In this document: positions 1-13,000 of the stretch, piece by piece | How the letters are laid out: every line of letters starts with the position of its first letter | Position numbering within the stretch: position 1 is the stretch's first letter | Origin: Viscum album | Lineage: Eukaryota > Streptophyta > Magnoliopsida > Santalales > Viscaceae | Reading direction: 5' to 3' | DNA length: 64,000 nucleotides | NCBI GenBank assembly: GCA_963277665.1 | Contig: CAUJRU010000138.1 | Span: forward strand, 1,302,001 to 1,366,000 | The notes under the pieces: model-generated | The model's input: the letters and a program-made list of their open reading frames with translations, nothing else | The model's database searches: none | What the model was told of the DNA's origin: nothing | Translations under genes and position numbers: made by a program

Positions 1-1138
1 GATCATACACAATAAAAGTTCTTTAAAATAACTTTTCCCATCCTAAGATATTTTTATTTAATCAGACAGTCTTTAGGACTACATGTAAAATTCATGTAAA
101 TCCATTTCCATATATCTCATATGTGATCTATGTTTCTATAATAGAGTTAAATTTTATGGTGATTTATTAATACCTATAGATGAATGATCATCAAACAAGA
201 TGTATGTACTACGGAAACCCTTTTTGAGGCCAGATGAGGAATTTTCAAAATGCGTTTGAACCAATCTGGTTACTATGATATTTTGAATATTTCATATTGG
301 AGATATTCAGTTACACATCTTGAAAATAATACATCCTTGATGATTCATTTCATTTATCATGTGTACACACTAATTAATCTATAGCCACATTTATCCATAG
401 CCATATATCTAACAATGGATACATCAATTAACATGTACTATATAATGTTAAAATCCATGATCAGGAATACCCATATTATAATTTTGTTATATTTTTCAAT
501 ATTGACCTCATAACAATATTCTACCATTTTAGTTCCTATATACCTATTAAAATGCCAATTTATGCGATATATACCTAATAAAAGTTATTGATAAATCAAT
601 TACACACCCCTTTAATAATGAATATCTTAACATCTCTGAATGGATGATCCAATAAAATTCATCTTCCTCTATTTAGATCCTAAGTTGTGACCAATTTCAC
701 TACTCCATGGTTATATTTATCCATTATATCAAGAGGTCTGGGATTTCTTCATCAACATACATAGTTTAATGGATAATTAAATGTAAATTTTTATTTGGTT
801 TCTATCAATAGGGTATAATACCTACAACTATATTTTTATCACAGAACTTATGGTTATTGGGATACATTCTAGGATATACCCCCAGTATTATTTCCTAATG
901 GTTCTAATTTTCTCCCTCATAATGTGGTCATCAATCTTGTGGAAGAACATTATTTCTATTATATATTGGATAAACTATGAATCTAATTATTCCAGTCCCC
1001 TATCTATATACTATTTGGATAATGTTCACTATAAATTTGAATCTATTATATAATGATCTCAAAAAAACCATTGAATAATTTTCTATAGAAATTGATCTGT
1101 TAGGTTTGATGTTTAAGACCATCACTCATGGGTCCAGT
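1..1138. other. AT-rich flank left of element A, no gene seen
   Basis: The stretch is strongly AT-rich, without a coding-like frame or a recognisable repeat. A 67-codon open frame at 850-1053 has no recognisable motif and looks fortuitous. The last five bases (CCAGT, 1134-1138) are a weak candidate target-site duplication for element A, whose other flank reads CTATT at 24080-24084 (three of five match). The tract is probably the ancestral insertion target, continuing at 24080-24155 and again after 34742. Confidence 0.6.
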
Positions 1139-2578
1139 TGTAAGAACCTAGTGATTCTTATGAAGTATGGGTTTCATCGTTTTCTTTACATTGGAATTGT
1201 TTTTTGAGGAAACAAGAAATACAGGAAAAATGATACTTTTTAGTAGAACATGCCATGTAATCCTATGTACACACCATGTGGTCTGGATGAATAGTATGGG
1301 GATAAACAGTTTGTGATTTTGTTGGATATGAAGTGTGGAAAATATAATATACATCGTGTACTTCCTAGTATATGATGTGTAGTCATGTCGGCAGGTCGAT
1401 GGAGGATCAGTAATGTAAGTCGGAGAAATTTATAAATAGTCAAATGATATACACACCATGTATATTTGTTTACACACGATGTATTACTATATTTATTATT
1501 AAAACAGTTAGTAGCCTTGTTGTCTCTTCTCAGGGATAAAAGTCCACCTTGTGAACTACAAGGAGCCGCAGGAGTTGATTTTTCTCCTGTTTCGTCGTCT
1601 GGAACCCGAATCAAGTTGTTTCGGTCTCATTATGTTCCTCTTGGTAAGATCATTATTCCCCCTGATCCATTCTTCATGGTTTTTATTCTAAATTTTTTTT
1701 CATGGTTGAATTATTTACCAATTTTCATAGATATACACTGTTATGGGCTAATTCAAGCCTCCACATCATATTATATCAGATATAAAACATCAAGGCTGGT
1801 TGTATATTGCATTTCATTAAAAGTAGAGTTGATTATATGTTCCAAAATGGAATGATACCATTTTTGGGTATTGTTTTTTACTTTAATTACATCATTTTGA
1901 TACCAAATGCTGTTTAAGTATTTGATTATATGAAATTGATGTATGTGAATGTGGATTTTTTGATATTGGTAGACACCATGGTTGTGTTTCCCATGGATAG
2001 ATATTTGGAAATAACACCCTTGATGCTTGTTAATGTTTTACCATTTTGGGATTGATAAGAATAATATATTGTTATAATAATTTCCCATATGAGTATTTAT
2101 GATTAAAACCATGAAATATTTTAATATTCATGATCTTGCAGCTATGTGAATTTCACACGTGATTTGTTATGTTTAAATACATGTGATTGTTAAATTCAAA
2201 TGTGTGATTTTTGAAATGAAATGATCAATGAATAAAATAAGTAATTAATCATGTGTGATCCATAGTATCAGTTAAGTGAAATGTTCAGGTTCATATGACT
2301 AATTACACCTTGATTACCTTTGGTGAACCATTATCTTGGTAAAAAGTAAGTAGACAGAATCAAGTGGTTAATTACATAAGGGCTATGAGTTAACCACGGT
2401 TTTGGTGGTCAGGCTCATTGAGTCATCATTGTAAATGCTGAGAAAATATTTTTTCCATTGAGGGATACCTAGTACATGCTCTATTGGAAATTGAAAATTT
2501 ATTAATATTGAAATGTTAATATACTTATATGTGAAATTGTTATATCATGACTCGATTGTTACTATGGTCTTGGGCGAC
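1139..2578 (+). repeat. Element A 5' LTR, first part
   Basis: The segment starts with TGTAAGAACCTAG and aligns with 21762-23215 in the 3' LTR. A shared stretch is GAGTTGATTATATGTTCC at about 1826 and about 22455. It stops in the middle of an LTR sequence (about CATGACTCGATTGTTACTAT) where element B begins, and resumes at 14944. The part from 1240 to 1490 contains several copies of the palindromic word seen in the leaders (for example ACACACCATGTA and ACACACGATGTA). Confidence 0.8.
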
Positions 2579-5500
2579 ATTAACACCCCGACCCCTGAAT
2601 CAATAAGCTGATGCATTATTTTAATACATAGGCTTTATTAAATGGAATCAAGTACCAATGGACCAATATGTTTAGTAGTCATAGAAACAGGATACATACA
2701 TAAGTTCATCATTTCAAATTTAAAAGAAAAACAACACTAAATTATTCCATTAGAAACATCCAAGATTCCTAGATTATGCCTGCATGTCACTCATAACTAA
2801 CTACTTCATATCCTGGGAAAATGAAATATAAGAAAGGGGAAAGCTCAATTTCTCAGTAAGAGTACGCAATATAGAAAATGATAACATAAAAATTCATCAT
2901 GATTAATAATTTAAAACACATGCCTTTACGAATAATTAACAAGAACCCTTAATGGATGGAATATGAGCTGAGTAAATAATTATGTAATAAAACATAGTCA
3001 TGGGTATTCTAAAAGAATAATAACCATATGAAATATCAATATCTAATCTCATAATGTTGGAATTCATAATGCCAGACTTCATAACCACATAGTCAAGGAC
3101 TTGTGCCCATACTACAAATAAGATTTGGTCAAGTCCTTGTGCCAAGACACTAGATTGTCTCATATGACCTACCAAGGCATCAAGGATCTATAGAGTTCTT
3201 CACCCATCAAATAATAAGTCTAATTCCTTCCTCATATGAAAGGGTGAAACATAATCAAAACATTCGTTTTAAAACTAGCATACGAATTGTCAATAATTTA
3301 ACCAAAAACCATGAATGGAATATAAATAGATCATCCACATTCAAACATAACTCATTCAATAAAATATGGATGATTGTACTATGATAAATCAAACTCAATC
3401 AAGCATAAAATATACTGAAGGATATTTAATTAGTTGAAAATAGTCATTCAAACTATTTGATAGAAATAACCCTTTTTTTATTGAACTCATTTAAATGTCG
3501 CTATATTTATCAAATAAGTTGTTTAAAATAGATTTTTGAATCAAAGTGTCACATACCACAATGAAACATTTAAAAAGAATTTTATTTTCAGAACATTAAT
3601 TTCTATATAAATAAATCCTTAAAACAATTTTTAAAATGTGTAAATTAATTAAAAAGATTTAGAAGAATGAATATTTTAAAAATTTAAAATGATATTTTAG
3701 ATTGAGTTCCTAATGAAGTTAGAGACAATTGAGTACAAATAATTAAGGTAATAAAATCTTTATAATATCATGATTGTAAACGGATTTATGACACAATATG
3801 TCAGTATGAATTATATACACCATCTAAATATGAATTGGTGTATAACAACAATGAAGTCCCAATGTAATGTAAATTGAGATGAAAACCCTTATAAATATTG
3901 TATCCTTTGGTTTAGAATAAATCAAGGAAATAATTATGTGTAACAAATATAAATAAACTAAATATGATAGGATATTTAGTGTAAATCAATCATAGAAACT
4001 TCACACTTATTCTTGTAAAAAACACCAATGAATTGGATGTTTAACTCAATGAATGTAAACTGAGTTAAGTTTACTCTTATCAAGTTCATATAAATGACTT
4101 GAAAAATTATCAATGGAGTGATTATGCATATCAAAAGTATATCCACACAAAGGGGAGTGGAAATTAATATATAAATAATATATAGTGATACCACACATAA
4201 TCTAGGAGTAAAAATAATCAATAAAGCTTGTGTAAAGACCAATGAGTGTAAATTGATATAGGAAATTACATTTCTGATTTGGAAACTCACAAAACATACA
4301 CACCATGATTGAAGGATAATAAAATGGTGATGTAAATACTGATAAATTAATTTATATTACACCTATATTACCATCATGGTCAGTACATACATCACACAAT
4401 AGGAAATTGTAGCTAATATATCATTAATCTCACAGGAATAAAAAGTGAGATGAAAAATCCTTATCACGTTGAAATGAATCATGTCATATGAACAAAAGAT
4501 AATAACCACCAAATGAATCACATAATACCTTGAATGAAAATTGAATCATGATAATTTATATCAAACGAAAGTATACAGTACACCACATGCAATGAATAAG
4601 GGGCAAACAATGGAAATCACGGGGAATTAAATGTGAGATTAGATACCCCTTACCATGTTGTAATCAATCGAATCTCATGAACAAGAGGTAATAAACACAA
4701 AATGAATCACATAATTCCATGAATATATATACAATCAAGTTAATATATATCAAATTTATGTAACAATTACAACAAATGCAATAAATAAGTGGTGAGCAAT
4801 GGAAATCTCGCAGAATCAAAAGTTAGATAAGAAAGCCCATACATCAAGTCTGACTTGTCTTGTATGATACTTATTCTTCCTGAATAATAAAATTTAGTTA
4901 ATTTATACTTTATTTTAAAAAATTCATGTTTATTATTCCTTTTATATAACTTTTTACCTAGCTATAACAATTAGTTAATTATTTGATATCATATTGGATA
5001 TTTTATCGATGTTCGGAAATTGAGTAAAAATGAACTAGTTATAATTACAATTAGTCCATGTGGTAAAAAGTCCATTATCTCCATAATGATATAAATAATA
5101 TAGAAATTATATATATATATTATATATATAGTATAAATATGTATTTACAACAATATAAAAAATTTGGATATAAGAAATGTAATGCACTGTTCATAGAGAC
5201 GGTAAGTCGTATATACGCATGAACACTAATTTCACTTATATTGTGTATTTTAATGGAATTAAAACATAATTATACAAATTTATATAATAATTCCATAATA
5301 ATATCTTATATAATATAATTATCTCCATCATTTATATGTCCCACCGAAGTCATTAACGAGTCATATCACTTTGAGGGGGGTGGTAGTCCGCACTTCTTCT
5401 AATGAAATTATCGCATTTACCAATAATGGAAACCTCAAAGGTATTATATAAATGGAAAATATAGAAATATAAAGAAAAAATAACCATAATATATATCATA

Positions 5501-7485
5501 TATATAAATTCAGTTCCATCATAATGCCCACCATGAGAGGTGTTAGGAGATAATTTAACAATCATAGTTTAATGAGGTGTTATTTTTTCATCCACAAAAA
5601 CGATGTGTTCTTTACCCATTAGATGGTGGTCTGTGTTTGTGTAGTTAGAATAATTCTCATAACAACATCCTAGTATATTTAGTACAATGGGTTTGTAATA
5701 AAATAAATTAATAAAAAGAGATTAGTGGTTGGATATGTAAAATAAAAGAATAGAAGTTAAGAGAAACCATTACCTTTAATTTGGATTACTCTCTTTGGTT
5801 TGAAAAAAAGGACTTCTTCATGTAAATTATGCCTAAGTAAAAGCTTATAAGTAGAAGAGAGGGATGTTGAGAGATTATTTGGGCAGCGGTTGGTCGAGCC
5901 AACGGTCTTGATAGGTGTGAGTAATGGGTTATAAGTGGTGTCATTTTATAAGGGAGAGAAGGGGCGCTTTATGAATGTTTGAAAATGTTAATTTATTATA
6001 AACATATATATAGTTTCAAAAAGACCAAAACTCATTAATGTCGAAGAAAAGATGACTCCAGTATGAAATAAAATCAACCAATATGAATTGGACAGGTTTT
6101 GGATATATTTTTTATATTACTAATCATATTTACTTAAATCATCTATTAATGAGGTGAATATTGAATCATCGTTGTGTCAGAAATAGTTTAATTTATTTGA
6201 TGTCTAAAAATTATTAAAATATATCATAATGTAGGAAATATATTTTGATTTCTATTCAATATTTATATTTGAAAATATGACTTATATAACATCTTGTATA
6301 AGAATTGATATACTAATAGATATTTCTTAATGTCATTTTTGTCTTTACATTAAGTTAATAAAAAAAGTGTCATTATCACTCTTAAGTGGTTCCATGGGGT
6401 CCAAAAATAGACCTGAGGATTCCCAGGGTTGCCATGACTCATCAAATAAGGTAAGGACAAGTGTTAAGGAAATTTTGTATTATTATAATATTTGTTTACA
6501 ATTAATTTCCCTATTTACCTTTAACCGCGGTAAATAAAAGTCAAAAGATACCATTTACCAAATATTATTTCAATTTTATTGAAACAAATTTTACATTCTA
6601 ATAAAAACCTTATATTTTTTATTTTTAAAATTCAATTCACATAAGTTGTAAATTTTCATTTGAATGAAAAAGTCAGTTTTTAACTACTACTATATGGTTT
6701 TACTATTCATCAAAAATTGATGTTTTTTAAAAAAATACCAAAAATTCAGCCTAACATATATCTAATATTATGAATTCAAAAATGATGTATATTTTACCAA
6801 ATTAAATACCTATATGTTTCATTTATTTATTAAAAATTATTTCTCATTGTCAATATAAATAGTTTGTTTTTTAGAAATAATAACTATCAAAATTATGGCA
6901 CTTGTTTATGTATAATTTCAAAGTGAAATTAATTATAATTACCAACATTGTATTAAATTGTAAAAATATAATCTAAATATACTTCAAAAAAATTTAAATT
7001 TTTAATTTTACACTATATATTATTTGGAATAAAAAAAGTTGTTTTCAATTAAAATTTTGTATTTTCCACTATTCACCTATATATATAAGATATCAGAAAA
7101 ACACCCCAAATTTATCAAAACAAATTTTTTGTGTCCTAATTCTAAATAAGAAGTATATTTTGAAAAATTGAACATATAAAAGTGTAATATATATTAGCTT
7201 AAAAAAGGGTTCCCCATTAAAATGCAGTAAAATTGTAATTGTTTTAAAATTATATATATTATCATGAAAAATGAATTTTTTCTTATATTCTATCTAATAA
7301 ACACATAATATGGATTTTAAAATTATATTTAATATAGAAAATTCAATATTTTTTTAATACTATTCATAACTTCTTTTGAACGGATTGTTTGGTAAGTCGT
7401 TGTGTGCTCGAACTCGATGTTATGTGAGGTGAAAGCTATTGAATTACTTTAATGAGATAATATACTATGAAACTATGGGGTGATA
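2579..7485 (-). repeat. Element B 3' LTR (left copy)
   Basis: The sequence aligns with 10067-14943 from TTAACACCCCGACCCC (versus TATAATGCCCCGACCCC) through to AATGAGATAATATACTATGA (versus a near-identical stretch at about 14908). A recognisable marker in both is the G-rich block CACTTTGAGGGGGGTGGTAG at about 5368 (12817 in the right copy). By eye roughly three quarters of bases match, so the insertion is old. The LTR is AT-rich and has no recognised coding capacity apart from the open frame listed separately. Confidence 0.8.
3976..4290 (-). other. Open frame shared by both element B LTRs (104 codons here)
   Basis: This frame lies on the sense strand of element B inside the LTR. The equivalent place in the other LTR (11494-11739) has a homologous open frame starting with the same MS.QI.N.ISY pattern and running 81 codons. 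There a stop replaces the Glu codon that follows the shared ..QF.FI. The product would be hydrophobic and Ile/Leu-rich, and I recognise no family. About 26 of the 81 shared residues differ, which looks like neutral drift rather than protein-level constraint. It may simply be an ancestral chance frame inherited by both LTRs. Confidence 0.2.
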
Positions 7486-7501
7486 CCATCTCTACTCCTT
7501 C
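7486..7501 (-). promoter_or_regulatory. Element B polypurine tract
   Basis: The plus strand reads CCATCTCTACTCCTTC, so the element strand has GAAGGAGTAGAGATGG directly before the 3' LTR. A PPT primes plus-strand DNA synthesis in LTR retrotransposons. Its position abutting the LTR boundary supports the minus-strand orientation of element B. Confidence 0.6.
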
Positions 7502-9109
7502 AATAAATAATGTCCTCCAAATTTATGCTCACTGTTAAAAACGTGTGTTTTGATATTTTAAAATTTCTTAGTTCAAATCCCACATAAAAAATATATTAAT
7601 GAGACCGCTATTTTAAATTAAACAATTGTAATTATGAAAGTTATGGAAAATAACACATACTAGGGTTCCATATTGGAAAATATGGATAGAGAAGTGAAAA
7701 CTTATCATCATCTTCTGATATCGAGTGATCGAGAATATTTTTAGAAAAATTTAATGATCTGAAAGCCATAAATGTGGGACGGGTTGAGAGTTCTTTGATT
7801 ACTTAGTAGGAAATTTAAACCAACAACATTTTTTTTAAGTACCTATTCATAATATTGATGAATTTTTTTATGAGATTGACTAAGATTATACAGAGATATA
7901 CTTACTTTACAAGTTGGGTTTCATCCATTAATAAATTTCAACCACAAACTATTTTTTTCTCCAAATGATGATTATTAAAGATGACTTGGTTACACCTAAA
8001 GTGATAAAATCTACTTATAGAGAATCACATAATCCACAAAAGATGAACTATATATTTTCCTTAAAAAAATTAACCAATAACATAATGGTTAGTTCATGAT
8101 CATATTATCCCCAAAAAAATTAATCATTTATAGAATGAAATACTACTCTTAATTTGAAAATTTGAAAATACAATACCCAATGTTCAACAAATAACCTTTA
8201 ATGAACAATTGTCCTTTAAATCCTTCAATATATTCATAACTAAGATTTAAACCCAAAACATAGAAGAATGTTATTACGTAGTCTTTCACATAAAATTATA
8301 TCTACAAATTACATCTACTACTCTTAAATTCATATACATAAAAAAGTAATTTACCTAATAACATAATCATTATGCTAGGTTAATAGATTCCATAAATAAC
8401 CCAAATATCTATAAATACATAACAAACACATTGAAAAATATCCACCATTACTCTTCAAATAAAATCCCATAGTATTCTTTTTTCCTTAGGCATATTGTGT
8501 TACTAACAGAGCGAACATCTTCCAAAATAAAATTTTTCACATATTCACCAAATCATTTTCCTAAACTAAGGGTATCCATTTGAAAATACATAATATCCCA
8601 AATCAACTTAATAAAATAATATCACTGAAAAAAATTTGTCACACTAACCAGGGACTTCACATAGTCCAGTGGTAGGCGATAAATCCCAATCAAACTCTGT
8701 TTGTGGGTTCGATTCCCAGAGCTTTGTCCGATGAGACGGGTAGTCAAACGGTCTTCCTGTTTTCCTTTTGCAAAGCCTATATTTTATTACATTACCAAAA
8801 TGAGAAAAATTCCTCAAAATAACCATAAAATAATTTATCCACAAATGTTATCTCATACCACACGTTTTCATCCCATTATATAATAACTTGTAACCGCCTC
8901 GAATTAAAGGATCATATAAAACCAAATGGTTATTTATAACTACCTCAAAAAGAGAAAAGACAATTCTAACTCAAATATCAATTTCACATGAAAAATTTTA
9001 GGTTTATTCATAAAATAGAAAATTCATCCTTAGTAATCCTATCAACAAAGAGGAAAAAAAGTTAAACATTTCGCCAACCTTTTATTTCTATATATCTTCC
9101 TCATTATCC
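7502..9109. other. Element B interior, non-coding part
   Basis: The tract is AT-rich and without frames resembling pol domains on either strand. This is where a full Ty3/gypsy element would carry protease, RT, RNase H and integrase, so it is the basis for calling B non-autonomous. The only structure recognised here is the tRNA-like module at 8652-8729. Confidence 0.5.
8652..8729 (+). other. tRNA-like / SINE-head-like module
   Basis: There is a good internal pol III A box (TAGTCCAGTGG, 8662-8672) and a perfect B box (GGTTCGATTCC, 8706-8716), 33 bp apart as in a tRNA. A short T-arm can form (TGGG around the TTCGATT loop with CCCA). The outer ends (GGAC / GTCC) can pair over four bases only, and a full acceptor stem is absent, so I do not call a functional tRNA. 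It could be a tRNA pseudogene or the head of a tRNA-derived SINE inserted in element B. No clear poly(A) tail or target-site duplication was found. Confidence 0.5.
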
Positions 9110-9900
9110 AAGTGGATATCCTATAGAATAGGGCATCCACTAGGGTAATGGCCAGGTCCCCAACATTTATGGCAAATGAATGTAAATGGATTCTGGGGTC
9201 CTTTTTTATTTTCAACCACAGTACTATTCATTTGTCATAAAAAATTCATTACTTTGTTTCCTACATTCCCACACATAAAGCATTTCTTTGTTCCATTGAG
9301 ACAATTTCATGGGTACATTTCCAGCATGATGGAAGTTGATGTTTATTTTTTCCATGTTCTCCACTACTGTAGCTCTTATGATTCATCACATTTTTCTTCT
9401 TTTTTTATTCTAGGAGTTTCTTAATATATATATTTTTGATCATATTTTTGGAAAATGATTCGCCCTGAACACGATATATTCTACACCTATCAACATTCCA
9501 TATTTTCCTCATTTCTACCATTGTTCCCACCATGAACATCATGATCAATGTTACTATGAATTCTATGGAATCCATCCATTGACTAAAACCAGACAACATT
9601 GTTTGAGAAAGAATAGTCATATAATCATTTAGATAATATCATGACACCTTATTATCAATTTGAAACAACTTTCAATTAACCGAGGACATTTATTCTCATT
9701 TTCTTTGAAAATACTTCTAATCAGTTTGTACAGAAATATTAAATTATCGTATGAATATCCCCCAGGAGTGCCATATCCTAGAGTACAGAAGGGCCCATTG
9801 TCATATACCAGGATACCCCGGGTCACGCCCGAAACTCCTTGTCAGAGTTTTCACTCCTAGGTACATCTGTTCCAGAGTCGCCTCTACCTTCAGATATCCA
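9110..9900 (-). pseudogene. gag: Element B gag relic with CCHC zinc knuckles
   Basis: Gag is the nucleocapsid precursor that coats retrotransposon RNA. On the minus strand, 9174-9133 encodes a perfect CCHC knuckle, CHKCWGPGHYPSGC (C-X2-C-X4-H-X4-C). In the same frame 36 codons upstream, at about 9282, is CFMCGNVGN, with His replaced by Asn, and one stop lies between them. A third CWKC...H-like start is seen at about 9326 in another frame. Upstream, between the PBS at 10064 and 9330, the frames are open in pieces (for example 9826-9629 and 9620-9405) but I cannot assign a domain. Repeated knuckles rather than one are unlike the Tekay-type gags in this window, so B may come from another lineage. 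Confidence 0.55.
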
Positions 9901-10052
9901 GAAAGGGATGTATTGTTTGAAAAAACACATAATCTCTAAATTACCAAAAAATCTATGATGTTATTTTATAATAATCCTCAATTATTATCTTAGGATAATG
10001 TGCTGTAATCAGAGTTTATCTAAATGAAGTTTCCAAGGTTTGTACTAAACAT

Positions 10053-10064
10053 CCTCTGATATTA
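10053..10064 (-). promoter_or_regulatory. Element B primer-binding site (decayed, tRNA-iMet type)
   Basis: The plus strand reads CCTCTGATATTA; the complement TAATATCAGAGG matches the plant initiator-Met PBS TGGTATCAGAGG at 10 of 12 positions. It lies 2-3 nt from the right LTR, the same spacing as in elements A, C and E. Confidence 0.6.
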
Positions 10065-10066
10065 AC

Positions 10067-13000
10067 TATAATGCCCCGACCCCAAATTCCATGTGACAAT
10101 GCATTATTTTAATACATTTTCATTATTACAACGAATCTCTCTCAATGGTCTGATTATTCTAATTGTCTTGGAAACAATACACATAAATGATTTTAATATT
10201 TTAGCATGAAAAGAAAAACCACACTAAATTATTCCATAAATAGCATCCATGCTTCCAAGATTATGATGAAAAGTCACTCATATCTAAGTTCTTCATATCC
10301 CGGGAAAATGAAACATAAGAAATGGGTGAGATGAAATGCTAAGTAAGAGTATGAAATATATCAAAAGATAACCTAAACATTAGGTATGATGAATAATCTA
10401 AACACATGCCTTTACAAATAATAAACACACACACTTTATGGAAGGAATATTAGTTGAGTAAATAATTTCATAATAAAACAGTCATGGTTATTCTTATTGT
10501 ATAATTACCACATGAAATATCAATAGCTAATCTCATAATGATGGAATGTAAAATTCTAGACTGTATAACCACATAGTCAAGGCCTATTGCCAAGACACTA
10601 GATTGTCCCTTGAGACCTATCGAAGCATCGAGGGGCTATAGCAGGCTCCACCCAAAACATACTAAGTCTAATTCATTCCTCATATGAAAGGGTTAAACAT
10701 AATCTAAATATTCGTATTAAAACTAGCATATTAAATGTCAATATTTTAACCACAAACCGTGAATGGCATAAAAAAAGAACATCCACTGTCAAACATAACT
10801 CATTCAACACAATGTGGATGGGTGTATTATGATAAATATACAATAATCAAGATTATAATATACTAAAGGATAATGAATTAAAAGAAAACATTGATTAAAA
10901 CTAGTTTATAGAAATATCTCCTTTTTCTTAAAAACATTTAAATGTCACTCTATTTATCAAGGGAGTTGTTTAAAATAGATTTTTGAATCAATTTATCTCA
11001 TACCAGTATGAAAATTTTAAAAGGAATTTTTAATTTAAATTAGTAATGTCTATATAAATTAATCCTTTAACCCATTTCTAAAACATGGACATTAATGATA
11101 AATATTTAGAAGAATAAATATTTAAAACATTTAAAATGATATTTTAGTTTGAGTTCCTAACCAATAGAGAGACACTTGAATACAAATGATTGTGGTAATT
11201 AAAACATTATAATATCATGAGAGTAAATGGATAATTGATATAATATGTCATAGTTCATTATATACACCATATAATAGGAAATTGGAATATAAAAACAAAA
11301 AAGTCTAAGTGGAATGTAAAATGAGTTGAAATCCCTTATAAAGACAGTATCTGTAGGTTAAGAATAAATCAATTAAATAATTACGTGTAAAAAATATAAA
11401 TACACTGAATATGATTGGATATTTAGTGTAAATCAATCAGAGGATAGTCACATATATTCTTGTAAAAGCAATACCAATGACTTGGATATTTAACTAAATG
11501 AATGGAAATTGATTTAAGATTACTCTTATCAAGTTCTTATCAATGACATGAGAAATAATTGATGGAGTGATTATATGAATAAAATGTATATCCAAATAAA
11601 GGGGAGTGGAAATTACTATATGAATAATAAATAGTGATTCCAGACATAATCTTGGAGTAAAAATAATCAATAAAGAATGCGTGAAGCCCAATGAGTGGAA
11701 ATTCAAATAGGAAATTTCGTTACCGATTTGGTGACTCACGAAACATACAACCCACGACAGAAGGATTATTCAATGAGGATTTAAATACCAATAAGGTAAT
11801 TTATATTAAACCCAGAATACAATCAAGGGAAATACAAACACAACACAATAGGAAATAGTGGCTAATATAGCATGAATCTCATAGGAATAAAATGTGAGAT
11901 GAAAAAACCTTATCACGTTGTAATCAATCAGGTCATATGAAAAAAATTTAATAGCCTCCAAATGAATCACATAATACCATGAATTTATCGTGAGTCATGA
12001 TAATATATATCAAATGGTAGTATAAAAGACTCCACATACAATAAATGAGTGGTAGACACTGGAAATCTTGTGGAATTAAATGATAGATATGAAATCGCTT
12101 ACAATGTTGTAATCAATCGATTCGTATGAACAAAAGATAATAAACACCAAATGAATCAAAGAATACATTGAATATAAAAATAATAAAGATAATATATATC
12201 AAATGGTAATACATAATACACCCCAAGCAATAAATAATTGTTGAACAATGGAAATCTCAAGGAAATAAAACTGAGATAAGAAACCCCTTACCTCATGTTT
12301 GACATGTCTTGTATGTTCCTTATTTGTCCTTAATAATAAAATGAAATTAATTTATACTTGATTATTATAATTTTTCAAGTTTATTATTCCTATTATATCA
12401 CTTATTAACTTTCTATAACAAATAGTTAATTATTTGTGTTCATATTGGATATTTTATCGATGTTTGAAACCTGGGTGAAAAATGAACTTATTATTACTAC
12501 AATTTATCCATGTGGTCAAAATTATATTTTCTACAATATAATATACATGATATTTATATCATATATATGGTATATATCCAGTATATATATGTTTTTATAA
12601 CATTATATAACATTAGAAGATAATAAATCAAATGTAGTGTTCATTGAGATTGTAAGTCGTACATACACATCAACGCTGCATTCATTTCTATTTTGTATTT
12701 TAATGGAATTAAAACATAATAATACATACGTATATTATAATCCCAGTATAATATCATATATTATATAATTATTTAATTCCTTTATATTTCCCAAATATGG
12801 CATTAACGGGTCATATCACTTTTAGGGGGGCGGTAGTCCACACTTCCTCAAATAAAATATTATCGGTTACCCATAAGGGAAACCATAAATGTATACAGTA
12901 AATGGAAAATATAGAAGCATAAAGAAAAAATAAACATAATATATATCATAAATAAATATATTTCCATCTTAATTTCCAGCATGGGAGGCAGTAAAAGATA

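Noticed and set aside
850..1053. 67-codon frame in the left flank
   Set aside because: It is AT-driven and hydrophobic, without motif or neighbour support.
7560..7600. AGTTCAAATCCCAC at about 7572 as a second tRNA-like B box
   Set aside because: No A box upstream and AT-rich surroundings; likely chance.
8652..8729. A functional tRNA gene
   Set aside because: Boxes are good, but the acceptor and D stems do not pair properly and no standard anticodon arm can be drawn.
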